DNA from: DASUBN01 sp036500225
Lineage (GTDB): Bacteria > Pseudomonadota > Gammaproteobacteria > Natronospirales > REEB76
Assembly: GCA_036500225.1 (NCBI GenBank)
Contig: DASYCJ010000021.1
Coordinates: 1 to 64,000, forward strand
Direction: 5' to 3'
Length of the DNA stretch: 64,000 nucleotides
Every line of letters begins with the position of its first letter. Within the stretch, counting starts at the first letter, position 1. This document shows, piece after piece, positions 42,845-50,888 of the stretch. The notes below the pieces were generated by a model that was not told the origin of the DNA, did no database searches, and saw only the letters and a list, made by a program, of their open reading frames with translations. Position numbers and translations under genes: made by a program.

Positions 42845-43723
42845 ATGTTCCAGGGCAGCATGGTGGCGCTGGTCACGCCCATGTCCGACGACGGCCGGCT
42901 GGATCTGGCCGCGCTCGATGCTTTGGTGGAGTGGCACGTGGCGCAGGGTACCGATGCCATCGTCGCCATTGGTACGACCGGCGAGGCCTCGACGCTGGAA
43001 GGCGACGAGCAGTTCGAAGTGGTAGCGCGTTGCGTGCGTGCCGCTGCGGGTCGGATACCGGTCATCGCCGGCGCTACCTCCAATGCCACCGCCCACGCCG
43101 TGCAGCTCTCCCGCCGTGCTGAGGCCGTCGGCGCCGATGCGGTCTTGAGCGCCGCTCCTTATTACAACAAGCCAGGCCAGGAGGGCCTGTACCGGCATTT
43201 CTGTGCCGTAGCCGAGTCGGTATCGGTGCCGGTACTCCTCTATAACGTGCCGAGCCGTACCATCACCGACATATTGCCGGAGACGGTGGAACGCCTGGCC
43301 CAGTTGCCCAATGTGAAGGGCATCAAGGAAGCCACCGGCGACCTCAAGCGCGCCCAAGATATCCGCAAGCGCTGCGGCAAGGACTTCCTGCTCATCAGCG
43401 GCGACGACGCCACCGCCAGGGAGTTCATGCTGCAGGGTGGGTGTGGGGTGATCTCGGTCACCGCCAACGTTGCGCCTAAACTCATGCACGCGCTCACGGT
43501 GGCTGCCCGTGCCGGCGATGCAGCCAAGGCCGCCGCCATCGACGCGGAGCTGGCGCCCTTGCATAAGGCCCTGTTCGTGGAGAGCAACCCCATCCCGGTG
43601 AAATGGGCCCTGAGCGTCATGGGCCGTATCCCGGCCGGCATCCGTCTGCCGCTCACGCCTCTCGCCGGTGAGCACCAGGCAGCGGTGCGTTCGGCCCTGA
43701 AAGCCGGGCGCGCCCTGGTTTAA
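42845..43723 (+). CDS. dapA: 4-hydroxy-tetrahydrodipicolinate synthase
   Basis: Condenses pyruvate and aspartate semialdehyde in lysine/diaminopimelate synthesis; 292 residues, the standard length. The Schiff-base Lys is K161 in GIKEATGD, the GTTGE motif is at 43-47, and Y134 in LLYNVPSRT is the catalytic Tyr. It is followed 30 bp later by a small lipoprotein in the position where bamC sits in E. coli. Confidence 0.98.
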   Translation: MFQGSMVALVTPMSDDGRLDLAALDALVEWHVAQGTDAIVAIGTTGEASTLEGDEQFEVVARCVRAAAGRIPVIAGATSNATAHAVQLSRRAEAVGADAVLSAAPYYNKPGQEGLYRHFCAVAESVSVPVLLYNVPSRTITDILPETVERLAQLPNVKGIKEATGDLKRAQDIRKRCGKDFLLISGDDATAREFMLQGGCGVISVTANVAPKLMHALTVAARAGDAAKAAAIDAELAPLHKALFVESNPIPVKWALSVMGRIPAGIRLPLTPLAGEHQAAVRSALKAGRALV

Positions 43724-43753
43724 CCATCCTCATTCATGTCCTCAAGGTATCCG

Positions 43754-44176
43754 ATGACAAACCGTCTCTTGATCTTCCTGGTGTTGCCGGCTGCGGCTGT
43801 GGCGCTCGCCTCCTGTAGTTCCGCGCCCACCTGCGGCAACTCCCATCAATACCTCACCGGCTACGCCACCCATGCGCCCCTCAAGGCGCCTGCCGGCGTG
43901 ACCCTCCCGACAGCGGATCCTGCCTATAAGATCCCGGTCGCGGGTACCGCTCCCGCTCCTGTAGCGGCTCCGGCAGCGGGTATCTCGGCTGCGCCTTGCC
44001 TGGTGACCCCGCCCACGGTCCTGACCCCGGAAGACATGAATAAGGTCGTGAAACCGGCGCCTGTCGCCAAACCTGCCGTCGCCGCCCCGGCTGCCGACAC
44101 CAAGGCGGCCGCCAAGCCGGTGCCGTCGGCTGCCAGTAACCCGCCTCCTGTTGCGGGCGGCGGTGCCATGGAGTAA
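43754..44176 (+). CDS. Small lipoprotein resembling the BamC N-terminal lasso
   Basis: A protein of 140 residues with lipobox ALASC (C21). Residues 33-62, APLKAPAGVTLPTADPAYKIPV in their conserved core, resemble the unstructured N-terminus of BamC (Ala-Pro-Leu, then HAPAGMILP, then YAIPV in E. coli), the part that wraps BamD. The rest is Ala/Pro/Lys-rich low complexity. The two helix-grip domains of normal BamC (about 344 residues) are absent. Position just after dapA matches bamC in E. coli. ATG 43754 has AAGG upstream. Function as a minimal BamC is inference; an unrelated Pro-rich lipoprotein is the alternative. Confidence 0.7.
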   Translation: MTNRLLIFLVLPAAAVALASCSSAPTCGNSHQYLTGYATHAPLKAPAGVTLPTADPAYKIPVAGTAPAPVAAPAAGISAAPCLVTPPTVLTPEDMNKVVKPAPVAKPAVAAPAADTKAAAKPVPSAASNPPPVAGGGAME

Positions 44177-44204
44177 CCTTCCGCGCCTTTTGCGCCGAAG
44201 ACTT

Positions 44205-44210
44205 TAGAAT
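44205..44210 (+). promoter_or_regulatory. -10 element of tRNA-Ser
   Basis: TAGAAT lies 16 bp before the tRNA start at 44226. The -35 region is not well matched. Confidence 0.4.
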
Positions 44211-44225
44211 AGAAGCCAAGTTTAT

Positions 44226-44317
44226 GGAGAGGTGTCCGAGCGGTCGAAGGAGCACGCCTGGAAAGCGTGTATACGGTTAACACCGTATCGCGGGTTCGAA
44301 TCCCGCTCTCTCCGCCA
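44226..44317 (+). tRNA. tRNA-Ser (anticodon GGA)
   Basis: A 92-base class II tRNA with encoded CCA. Acceptor GGAGAGG pairs with TCTCTCC (one G-U), the anticodon loop CTGGAAA gives GGA, and a long variable arm (TATACGGTTAACACCGTAT region) precedes the T arm CGGG-TTCGAAT-CCCG. The discriminator is G, as expected for Ser. Confidence 0.98.
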
Positions 44318-44402
44318 ATTGCAGAAAAAGATAAGGGGCCTAAGAGGCCCTTTATCTTTTTCTACAACTTGAAGAGAAATACGTGGGATCCGAACCCGCG
44401 AT
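44287..44402. repeat. Large imperfect inverted repeat: mirror copy of the tRNA-Ser 3' half
   Basis: The tRNA-Ser T-arm sequence ATCGCGGGTTCGAATCCC (from 44287) recurs in inverted orientation with few changes at 44383-44402, with the terminator palindrome in the centre. The stretch between also matches in part (CTCTCC...CAATTGCAG against CTCTT...CAAGTTGTAG). It looks like a degenerate inverted duplication of the tRNA 3' end plus terminator arm. Confidence 0.7.
44323..44363 (+). terminator. Strong terminator of tRNA-Ser
   Basis: An 18-bp stem (44323-44340 with 44346-44363, one G-T pair) closes a 5-base loop; the right arm contains ATCTTTTTCT. The A-rich left arm makes it look bidirectional. 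Confidence 0.9.
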
Positions 44403-44504
44403 GTATAAATAGGCCGGTTCGACAAAATCGCTGGGAGCGATTGAACAGCGCCGCTCCCGGCGGCGCTCGACCCGAAGGGGCGCCGGGCAGGGATAGCCCG
44501 GCCT

Positions 44505-44523
44505 AATCCCGCTCTCTCTCGCC
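44505..44523 (+). repeat. Partial direct copy of the tRNA-Ser 3' end
   Basis: AATCCCGCTCTCTC followed by TCGCC matches the tRNA-Ser 3' end (44299-44316) with one short insertion. Placed 206 bp downstream, it could be a remnant of an integration site or of tRNA gene duplication. The 44364-44582 stretch otherwise holds no gene that I can support, only GC-rich hairpins such as AGCGCCG/CGGCGCT near 44450. Confidence 0.6.
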
Positions 44524-44582
44524 TCTGAAATCCACTTGAATGACGCTCCCTGACCCCCCATCATTAGCAAAAGCAAGTTCCA

Positions 44583-44695
<113 letters not shown>

Positions 44696-44708
44696 CCTAA
44701 TCGGTTAC

Positions 44709-44804
44709 GTTTGAAAACTCCCTCCCTGGAATTTTCAAACTCGGCTGGTCCGGCCCAGCCGTACCAGCCTCCGCTCCGCGCGCGGCACCTCCTTAGGTGC
44801 CGCG
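44709..44804 (+). other. Two hairpins between 4.5S RNA and dnaX
   Basis: GTTTGAAAA (44709-44717) pairs with TTTTCAAAC (44732-44740), and CGCGGCACCT (44781-44790) pairs with AGGTGCCGCG (44795-44804) around CCTT. Neither has a clear T tract. The first may end the 4.5S transcript. No coding gene is seen from 44696 to 44878. Confidence 0.5.
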
Positions 44805-44878
44805 GCCTGCCTCTGGGTATGGAGCGTCTGTTAAAGTAGCTCTAACGAGCGATCCAACCCCGAACACCCCGAGACGGC

Positions 44879-46459
44879 ATGTCGTATCAGGTCCTGGCGA
44901 GAAAATGGCGCCCGCGTAACTTCGCGGAGATGGTGGGCCAGGAGCACGTGTTGCGGGCCCTGATCAACGCCCTCGACCATGACCGGCTGCACCACGCTTT
45001 CCTGTTCACCGGCACCCGTGGCGTCGGCAAGACCACCATCGCCCGCATCCTGGCCAAGTCCCTGAACTGCGAGACTGGCATGACCTCACGGCCCTGCGGC
45101 CAGTGCAGTGCCTGCCAGGAGATCGACGCCGGCCGTTTCGTGGACTTGATCGAAGTGGATGCCGCTTCCCGCACCGGTGTGGATGACACCCGCGAGTTGC
45201 TGGACAACGTGCAGTACGCACCCAGCCGCGGCCGCTACAAGGTCTACCTCATCGACGAAGTGCACATGCTCTCCAAGAGCGCCTTCAACGCGCTGCTGAA
45301 GACCCTGGAAGAGCCGCCGCCTCACGTGAAGTTCCTGCTGGCCACCACCGACCCGCAGAAGATCCCGGTGACGGTGCTGTCCCGCTGCCTGCAGTTCAAC
45401 CTGAAGCGTCTGCCTGAGAACCTGATCTCGGGCCGCATCAACCACATCCTCGACGCCGAGGGCATCAAGTACGAGCCCGCGGCGGTGTCCCTGTTGGCGC
45501 ATGCGGCCGACGGCAGCCTGCGCGACGGCCTGAGCCTCCTGGACCAGTCCATCGCCTTCGGCGGCGGCGAGGTGAAGGATGCGGACGTGCGCAGCATGCT
45601 CGGCACTATCGAACGCACCCACGTGCGTGCCCTGCTGGAAGCACTGGCCGCGCGCAACGGTGCCGCAGTGCTGGCGGCGGTGGCGCAGTTGGACGAGCGG
45701 GCGCCGGACTATCAACTGGTGTTGGATGACCTGGCTTCCGCGCTGCAGCGCATCGCCATCGGCCAGGCCGTGCCAGCAGCTGCTGCCGAGTTCGATGAAG
45801 CTGAGATCCTCATGGCTCTCGCCAAACGTCTCGACCCGGCGGACGTGCAGCTCTATTACCAGATCGCCCTCATGGGCAAGCGCGACTTGGGACTGGCACC
45901 TTCGCCGCGGGCCGGTTTCGAGATGACCCTGCTGCGCATGCTGGCCTTCCAGCCCATGGACGGTACACCGGCCATGACCACTAGCGCTGGGCCGGTAGTC
46001 ATGTCGCAAGCGGCTGCGGCACCTGCTGCCCAGACTGCATCGGCACCGGCCGCGGTGGCGCAAGCAGCGGTGAAGTGGAGTGAGCCGGACTGGAACGCAC
46101 TCATCGAGAGCCTTGGATTGCGGGGCGCAGCCCAGCAGCTGGCGGCGAATTGTGTGTACCGGCGTCGCGACGGTGGAACCTTGTTCCTGGAGATCGACTC
46201 TACTCATCAGCAGATGGTGACCAGTCAGTTGCAGGGGCGTCTGGAAGAGGCCTTGTCCCGCCACTACGGCGAGCCCCTCAAGGTGCGTATCGAGGTGGGC
46301 GAGGGCACTCTCGTGACCCCCGCTAAGCTCGGCGAGCAGCGGGAAGCGGATAAGCTGGCGGCTGCCCGTAGCGCCGTGGCCGCGGATCCCTCCATGCGTG
46401 AGCTGGCCGATGCCTTCGGTACCCAGGTCAACCCGGAATTGATCAAACCTGTGGACTGA
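44879..46459 (+). CDS. dnaX: DNA polymerase III subunit tau/gamma
   Basis: Clamp-loader ATPase, 526 residues, shorter than E. coli tau (643). Walker A GTRGVGKTTIAR, a zinc site made of Cys residues in NCETG...CGQCSAC, Walker B LIDEVHML, sensor 1 LLATTDPQKIP and the arginine-finger SRC motif are present. An Ala/Pro/Gln-rich linker (about 370-400) leads to a C-terminal domain that should bind the alpha subunit. I see no A6G slippery site, so the frameshift that makes gamma in E. coli is probably absent. Confidence 0.97.
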   Translation: MSYQVLARKWRPRNFAEMVGQEHVLRALINALDHDRLHHAFLFTGTRGVGKTTIARILAKSLNCETGMTSRPCGQCSACQEIDAGRFVDLIEVDAASRTGVDDTRELLDNVQYAPSRGRYKVYLIDEVHMLSKSAFNALLKTLEEPPPHVKFLLATTDPQKIPVTVLSRCLQFNLKRLPENLISGRINHILDAEGIKYEPAAVSLLAHAADGSLRDGLSLLDQSIAFGGGEVKDADVRSMLGTIERTHVRALLEALAARNGAAVLAAVAQLDERAPDYQLVLDDLASALQRIAIGQAVPAAAAEFDEAEILMALAKRLDPADVQLYYQIALMGKRDLGLAPSPRAGFEMTLLRMLAFQPMDGTPAMTTSAGPVVMSQAAAAPAAQTASAPAAVAQAAVKWSEPDWNALIESLGLRGAAQQLAANCVYRRRDGGTLFLEIDSTHQQMVTSQLQGRLEEALSRHYGEPLKVRIEVGEGTLVTPAKLGEQREADKLAAARSAVAADPSMRELADAFGTQVNPELIKPVD

Positions 46460-46465
46460 TAGGAT

Positions 46466-46552
46466 GTCGAAAAGGCCATCCTTGGCCTTCTCGACCTGCT
46501 GCGGCACGGCACGGGTCTGCGCCTCGCGCCCAAGGCGCCCATCCATGGGCGC
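46466..46552 (+). other. Paired hairpins in the dnaX-ybaB spacer
   Basis: A 13-bp stem with one A-C mismatch (46466-46478 with 46483-46495, loop TCCT) is followed by a perfect 8-bp stem (46535-46542 with 46545-46552, loop CC). No T tracts follow. They may end or process the dnaX mRNA. A TATATATAT stretch near 46574-46583 before GGAG could be a -10 region for ybaB. Confidence 0.6.
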
Positions 46553-46596
46553 GATCGGGTCGCTGGCTTCTACTTATATATATGGAGTGACGGCAT

Positions 46597-46908
46597 ATGC
46601 GTGGTGGCTTGGGCAACATGATGAAGCAGGCGCAGCAGATCCAGGAGAACATGCGCCGTGCCCAGGAGAACCTGGAGAAGCTCGAGGTCGTAGGCTCGGC
46701 TGCCGGCGGCAAGGTCACGGTCACCCTGAGCGGCAAGCACGAGGTGCGCCGGGTGCACATCGATCCGGAACTCTTGAAGGGCGATGCCGAGATGCTGGAA
46801 GACCTGATCGCTGTAGCCTGCAACGATGCCAACGCCAAGGTCGAAGCAGTCGCCAAGGAGAGTTTCTCCGGCCTCGGCCTGCCGCCCGGTCTCAAACTTC
46901 CTTTCTGA
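46597..46908 (+). CDS. ybaB: Nucleoid-associated protein YbaB/EbfC
   Basis: Small dimeric DNA-binding protein, 103 residues. It has the family N-terminus GNMMKQAQQIQENMRRAQENLEKLEV (helical tweezers) and GKVTVTLSGKHEVRRVHIDPELL. GGAG lies 9 bp before the ATG. Its stop overlaps the recR start (TGATG), a conserved dnaX-ybaB-recR order. Confidence 0.97.
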   Translation: MRGGLGNMMKQAQQIQENMRRAQENLEKLEVVGSAAGGKVTVTLSGKHEVRRVHIDPELLKGDAEMLEDLIAVACNDANAKVEAVAKESFSGLGLPPGLKLPF

Positions 46909-47507
46909 TGGCCTACTCGCCCTTACTGCAGAAGCTGGTGGAGTCCCTGCGTTGCCTGCCGGGCGTGGGGCCCAAGTCCGCCCAGCGCATGGCATTCCAG
47001 TTGCTGGAGCGCAATCGCAGCGGCGCGCTGGCCCTGGCGGAAGCCTTGCAAGCCGCCATGCAGGGCGTGGGTCATTGCGAGCGCTGCCGCATGTTCACCG
47101 AGGACAAACTCTGTGACACCTGCGCCAACCCCAAGCGCGATGCTTCGCTGGTGTGCGCCGTGGAGACTCCTGCGGACGTGAACGCTCTCGAGAGCGCCAC
47201 CGGCTACCGCGGCCAGTATTTCGTGCTCATGGGGCATCTCTCGCCCCTGGATGGCATCGGCCCCGAGGAACTGGGGCTAGCGCTCTTGGAGCGGCGCCTG
47301 GATGAGGGCGGCGTGCGCGAACTGATCCTCGCCACCAACCCCACGGTGGAAGGCGAAGCCACGGCCCACTATCTCGCGGAACTGGCGGCACGCCGCGGTA
47401 TCCGCGCCACCCGTATCGCTCATGGCGTACCCATCGGCGGTGAACTCGAATACATCGACGGCGGCACGCTGTCCCATGCCTTCACCGGCCGACAGGACGT
47501 GCGCTGA
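46908..47507 (+). CDS. recR: Recombination mediator RecR
   Basis: Ring-forming partner of RecO/RecF that loads RecA at gaps; 199 residues. Helix-hairpin-helix LPGVGPKSAQRMAF at the N-terminus, the zinc finger CERCRMFTEDKLCDTC, and a Toprim domain (VCAVETPADVNALES, ATNPTVEGEATAHYL). ATG 46908 shares the A of the ybaB stop. Its final base overlaps the next start. Confidence 0.98.
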   Translation: MAYSPLLQKLVESLRCLPGVGPKSAQRMAFQLLERNRSGALALAEALQAAMQGVGHCERCRMFTEDKLCDTCANPKRDASLVCAVETPADVNALESATGYRGQYFVLMGHLSPLDGIGPEELGLALLERRLDEGGVRELILATNPTVEGEATAHYLAELAARRGIRATRIAHGVPIGGELEYIDGGTLSHAFTGRQDVR

Positions 47508-48319
47508 TGAAACTCAAAGAAGTCTTGTACGGCCTCAGCCTCAAGCCGGCAGCCCGCGAGTATGGCTATACCGTGGTGAATTACGACCTGGCCCGCGAAG
47601 GCCGGGTGCAGTACGCCGGTTGGGATCACCCCAAGGAGATGCCCAAGCTCTTCGATCAGGGCTACGTGGACGTGTTGCGTGAGTTCCTGAAGCCCGGCGA
47701 CTTCGCTCTGGACGTCGGCGCCCATTCCGGGGATACGGCCTTGCCCATCGCCCTGGCAGTAGGAGCTTCCGGCGGCGTATTCGCCCTGGAACCCAATCCG
47801 CATGTGTTCAAGGTGCTGGCCGCCAACGCCGACCTGAACCGCGACAAGACCCGCATCTATCCCCTGATGTTCGCCGCCACGGAAGAGGATGGCGAATACG
47901 AGTTCGAGTATTCCGACCCGGGCTTCAGCAACGGCGGATTCCATCAGGGCATCAGTTCCTGGCGCCACGGCCACTTCTTCAAGCTCAAGGTGCAGGGCCG
48001 CAACCTGATCCGTTTCCTGGAGCGGGAGTATCCGCGGGAGATGGCCAAGATCCGTTACGTCAAGATCGACGCGGAGAGCCACGATCATGCCATCGTGCAG
48101 TCTCTGCGCAAGCTGATCACGACCAATCGGCCTTACATCCGCACCGAGATCTACAAGCACCTCACCCTGGATGCGCGACGCGCCTATTTCCAGGAGCTGA
48201 GCGGATTCGGCTTCAGGCTGTACAAGTTCGAGGATGAGAAGCACTACCGCGGGCCGGAGCTTACGGAGACCATGCTGATGGACTGGGAGCACTTCGACAT
48301 CTTCGCCGTGCCTGTCTGA
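47507..48319 (+). CDS. FkbM family methyltransferase
   Basis: A protein of 270 residues. SAM-binding motif I is LDVGAHSGDTALP (about 69-80), EPNPHVFKVLAANADLN matches motif II, and KIDAESHDHAIVQSLRKL is the FkbM C-terminal signature. FkbM proteins O-methylate sugars or small molecules, often on surface polysaccharide. The acceptor is unknown. The start overlaps the recR stop by one base and the HIT gene is 9 bp downstream, so it sits inside a housekeeping operon, an unusual place for this family. Confidence 0.9.
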   Translation: MKLKEVLYGLSLKPAAREYGYTVVNYDLAREGRVQYAGWDHPKEMPKLFDQGYVDVLREFLKPGDFALDVGAHSGDTALPIALAVGASGGVFALEPNPHVFKVLAANADLNRDKTRIYPLMFAATEEDGEYEFEYSDPGFSNGGFHQGISSWRHGHFFKLKVQGRNLIRFLEREYPREMAKIRYVKIDAESHDHAIVQSLRKLITTNRPYIRTEIYKHLTLDARRAYFQELSGFGFRLYKFEDEKHYRGPELTETMLMDWEHFDIFAVPV

Positions 48320-48328
48320 GGAGGCGCC

Positions 48329-48673
48329 ATGAAGGACTGCCTGTTCTGCAAGATGGTGGCGGGGGAGATCAAACCGCAGATGGTGTATGAGGATGGCGAT
48401 CTCATCGCCTTCCGGGATATCGCACCCCAGGCGCCCGTGCATGTGCTGATCGTGCCACGTAAGCATATCGCCAGCCTGGACGAAGCCAAGCCTGAAGACG
48501 CGGAACTACTGGGTAAGCTCTCCCTGGCAGCCCAGAAGATCGCGCGCCAGGAAGGTATAGCTGTTTCAGGCTATCGCACCGTGAACAATTGCAACGCGGA
48601 TGCGGGCCAGACCGTCTTCCACCTCCATATACACTTACTTGGCGGCAAGAAACTCACGACGCCCTTTGGTTAG
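48329..48673 (+). CDS. HIT family nucleoside phosphoramidase/hydrolase
   Basis: A protein of 114 residues of the HinT type. CLFCKMVAGEIKP at the N-terminus, VHVLIVPRKHIASL in the middle and the catalytic histidine triad HLHIHLLGG near the C-terminus are all present. The family hydrolyses adenosine phosphoramidates. It converges with rsgA; the two 3' ends overlap by four bases. Confidence 0.95.
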   Translation: MKDCLFCKMVAGEIKPQMVYEDGDLIAFRDIAPQAPVHVLIVPRKHIASLDEAKPEDAELLGKLSLAAQKIARQEGIAVSGYRTVNNCNADAGQTVFHLHIHLLGGKKLTTPFG

Positions 48674-49575
48674 TCGAATTTCCTGTCTTTGGCCTGTTGC
48701 ATGGTGGTCATAAGCCATTTGTAACTTGTATAACGACTTCTGGGTAATTTCTCTTTCTCCACCGCTTCTTTCACCGCACAACCCGGCTCCTGCAAGTGCA
48801 GGCAGTTGGCGAAACGGCAATCCCGCGAGATGGCATGGATGTCCCGGAACAACGGGCCGATGTCGGTAGGGTCCCGGACGACCAGTTCCAGGTCCCGCAC
48901 TCCCGGCGAATCCACCAGCGCGCCACCGCCCGGTAACGGATGCAGGGTGGTGGAGGTGGTGGTGTGCCGGCCCTCGTCGGTGGCGGCGGAGAGTTCGTCG
49001 ATACGGTGGTCCGCGCTCGGCACCAGGGCATTCAGCAGCGAGGATTTGCCGACGCCGGACTGGCCCACCAGCATGCTGTCGTGCCCCTTGAGGGCAGCGG
49101 CGAAGCTCTCCAATCCCGCTCCGCCCCGGGTGTCGGTCCGGTACACGGGATAGCCCAGGCTGCCGAGGTAGGCGAGACGCCGGCCCAGGCCGCCGTCATC
49201 GTCCTCGTCCACCAGGTCCATCTTGTTGAGCACGATGCCCGCTGCGATCTTCATGCCGTCGATGGCAGCCAGGTATTTGTCCATGAGGAAGAGTTCGGGC
49301 CCCGGCACCGGTGCCAGCACCATGAACACCTGATCCAGGTTGGCGGCTGCCGGTACGGCGCGGCCCCGCCCGTCAGCTTTGCTGAATAGGGAGCGACGCG
49401 GGGATACAGAGACGATGCGCGGGTCGTCGGTACCGTCTACCTTCACTTGATCGCCGCATACGGCTTGCACGTCGCGGGTGGCGGTGAGGCAGGTGAAGCG
49501 TGCGCCGTCGGCGGTCTCCACCACGAAGCGGCGGCCATTGCCGGCCACCACCCGTGCGTCACGGGTGCCGGTCAT
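48670..49575 (-). CDS. rsgA: Ribosome small-subunit GTPase RsgA
   Basis: Circularly permuted GTPase that proofreads 30S maturation; 301 residues. An N-terminal OB fold is followed by G4 NKMDL, then G1 GQSGVGKSSLLN and G3 DSPGVRDL in the permuted order, and a zinc site CRFANCLHLQEPGC. ATG 49575 overlaps the stop of the M48 protease gene (ATGA), so the pair is co-translated. Confidence 0.97.
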   Translation of the reverse strand: MTGTRDARVVAGNGRRFVVETADGARFTCLTATRDVQAVCGDQVKVDGTDDPRIVSVSPRRSLFSKADGRGRAVPAAANLDQVFMVLAPVPGPELFLMDKYLAAIDGMKIAAGIVLNKMDLVDEDDDGGLGRRLAYLGSLGYPVYRTDTRGGAGLESFAAALKGHDSMLVGQSGVGKSSLLNALVPSADHRIDELSAATDEGRHTTTSTTLHPLPGGGALVDSPGVRDLELVVRDPTDIGPLFRDIHAISRDCRFANCLHLQEPGCAVKEAVEKEKLPRSRYTSYKWLMTTMQQAKDRKFD

Positions 49576-50816
49576 TCCGGTGCGGCTTGCAGGCGCGCGA
49601 TGCGGCTCAAGGCTGGCGGGTGCGAATCATAGAACGCTGAATGCAGGGGATCCGGCGTCAGAGTGGAGGCGTTCTCTCTATATAGCTTCACCAGGGCCCG
49701 CGCCAGGGCTGCACCGTCGGATTGCGTGCGCGCGTACGCATCTGCTTCGAACTCGTGGCGACGTGACCAGGCGGAGCCCACGGGCTCTAGGAGCAGCAGG
49801 AATGGCGGCAGGAGCAGGGTGAACAGCAGGAGTGCCATGTAATCGGAAGGCGCCGCAGTGCCCATGCCGAGGTAGAACCAGTCCTGGGTCTTGAGCCAGC
49901 CCAGCAACGCCAAACCCGCGAGGCCCAGCACCGCCGTCAAGGCGAGGCGTTGGATCACATGCTTAAGTTTGAAATGGCCGAGCTCATGGGCCAGCACCGC
50001 TTCTATCTCAGCGGGAGTGAGGCTCGCCATCAGCGTGTCGAAAAACACGATACGCTTGTTGGAGCCGAAGCCGGTGAAGTAGGCGTTGCCGTGGGCCGAG
50101 CGCGTAGATCCGTCCATGACGAACACGCCCTGGCTGGTGAAGCCGCAACGGGTCAGCAGGCCTTCGATGCGTGTCTTCAGGTCCTGGTCCGTGAGGGGCG
50201 AGAACTTGTTGAACAGCGGCGCGATGAACTTCGGATAAGCCCAGGTGAGGGTCAGACTGAAGCCGAACCACAGGGCCCACAGGTACAGCCACCAGAGTGG
50301 CCCCGCCTTGTGCATCAGCACCAGCGCTGCATACAGGATCGGCAGGCCGAGCACTACCGCCAGCAGCAGCATCTTGCAGAGGTCCAAGGCCCAGGTGCGC
50401 CAGGTGGTGCGGTTGAAACCGAACTCCGCTTCGATGCCGAAGGTGGAATACAGGCTCAGGGGCAGGCCAATGAGCCCGTTCAGCACCGCGAAGCTCGCTA
50501 TCACCAGCACACCGGTGTTGATGATGCCCAAACCCGCTCCGCGCCAGGCGTCATCCAGGGCGGTGAGGCCTCCACCTAAGGTCCAGATCAGCACCACCGC
50601 GAAGTCCAGCACCAGATTCACGCGCCCGAGCTTACCCTTGGCTACGGTGTAGTCCGCCGCCTTGCGATGGGCTGCGAGGTCGATGCCCGCGGCGAAGGGC
50701 GCCGGTACTGCGTCCCGATGCCGGCGCACATGCCGGCTCTGGCGCAGGCTCAGCCACAGACGCAAGAGCAGCGCTACACTCAGCGCCGCGACGAATACGA
50801 AGGAGAGGGGGTTCAT
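49572..50816 (-). CDS. Ste24/HtpX-like M48 membrane metallopeptidase
   Basis: A protein of 414 residues with several membrane helices and a zinc motif HELGH at 277-281 plus the distal Glu in RRHEFEADAYA. The layout (helices before and after the zinc motif, STRSAHGNAYFTGFG segment) is that of CAAX prenyl protease 1/Ste24. Bacterial members probably degrade membrane proteins or process unknown substrates. It leads a two-gene operon with rsgA and is divergent from orn. Confidence 0.93.
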   Translation of the reverse strand: MNPLSFVFVAALSVALLLRLWLSLRQSRHVRRHRDAVPAPFAAGIDLAAHRKAADYTVAKGKLGRVNLVLDFAVVLIWTLGGGLTALDDAWRGAGLGIINTGVLVIASFAVLNGLIGLPLSLYSTFGIEAEFGFNRTTWRTWALDLCKMLLLAVVLGLPILYAALVLMHKAGPLWWLYLWALWFGFSLTLTWAYPKFIAPLFNKFSPLTDQDLKTRIEGLLTRCGFTSQGVFVMDGSTRSAHGNAYFTGFGSNKRIVFFDTLMASLTPAEIEAVLAHELGHFKLKHVIQRLALTAVLGLAGLALLGWLKTQDWFYLGMGTAAPSDYMALLLFTLLLPPFLLLLEPVGSAWSRRHEFEADAYARTQSDGAALARALVKLYRENASTLTPDPLHSAFYDSHPPALSRIARLQAAPE

Positions 50817-50888
50817 GCGCGCTATCTTAAAGCATGCGGGGGCGATGGGTTAGACTAGTCTCCCTCCCGCAGGACAAGACGAAACGCC

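Noticed and set aside
42694..43089. N-terminal extension of gcvR over dapA
   Set aside because: The extra residues are antisense to dapA and the conserved ACT domain begins at the ATG at 42693.
44222..44506. Short open frames across tRNA-Ser and the downstream repeats
   Set aside because: They translate tRNA sequence (SNPRYGVN-type artefact) and its inverted copy, not a protein.
50852..50861. AGACTAGTCT palindrome before orn as an operator
   Set aside because: A 10-bp palindrome alone is common by chance and has no matching second site, so it is only noted in the orn entry.
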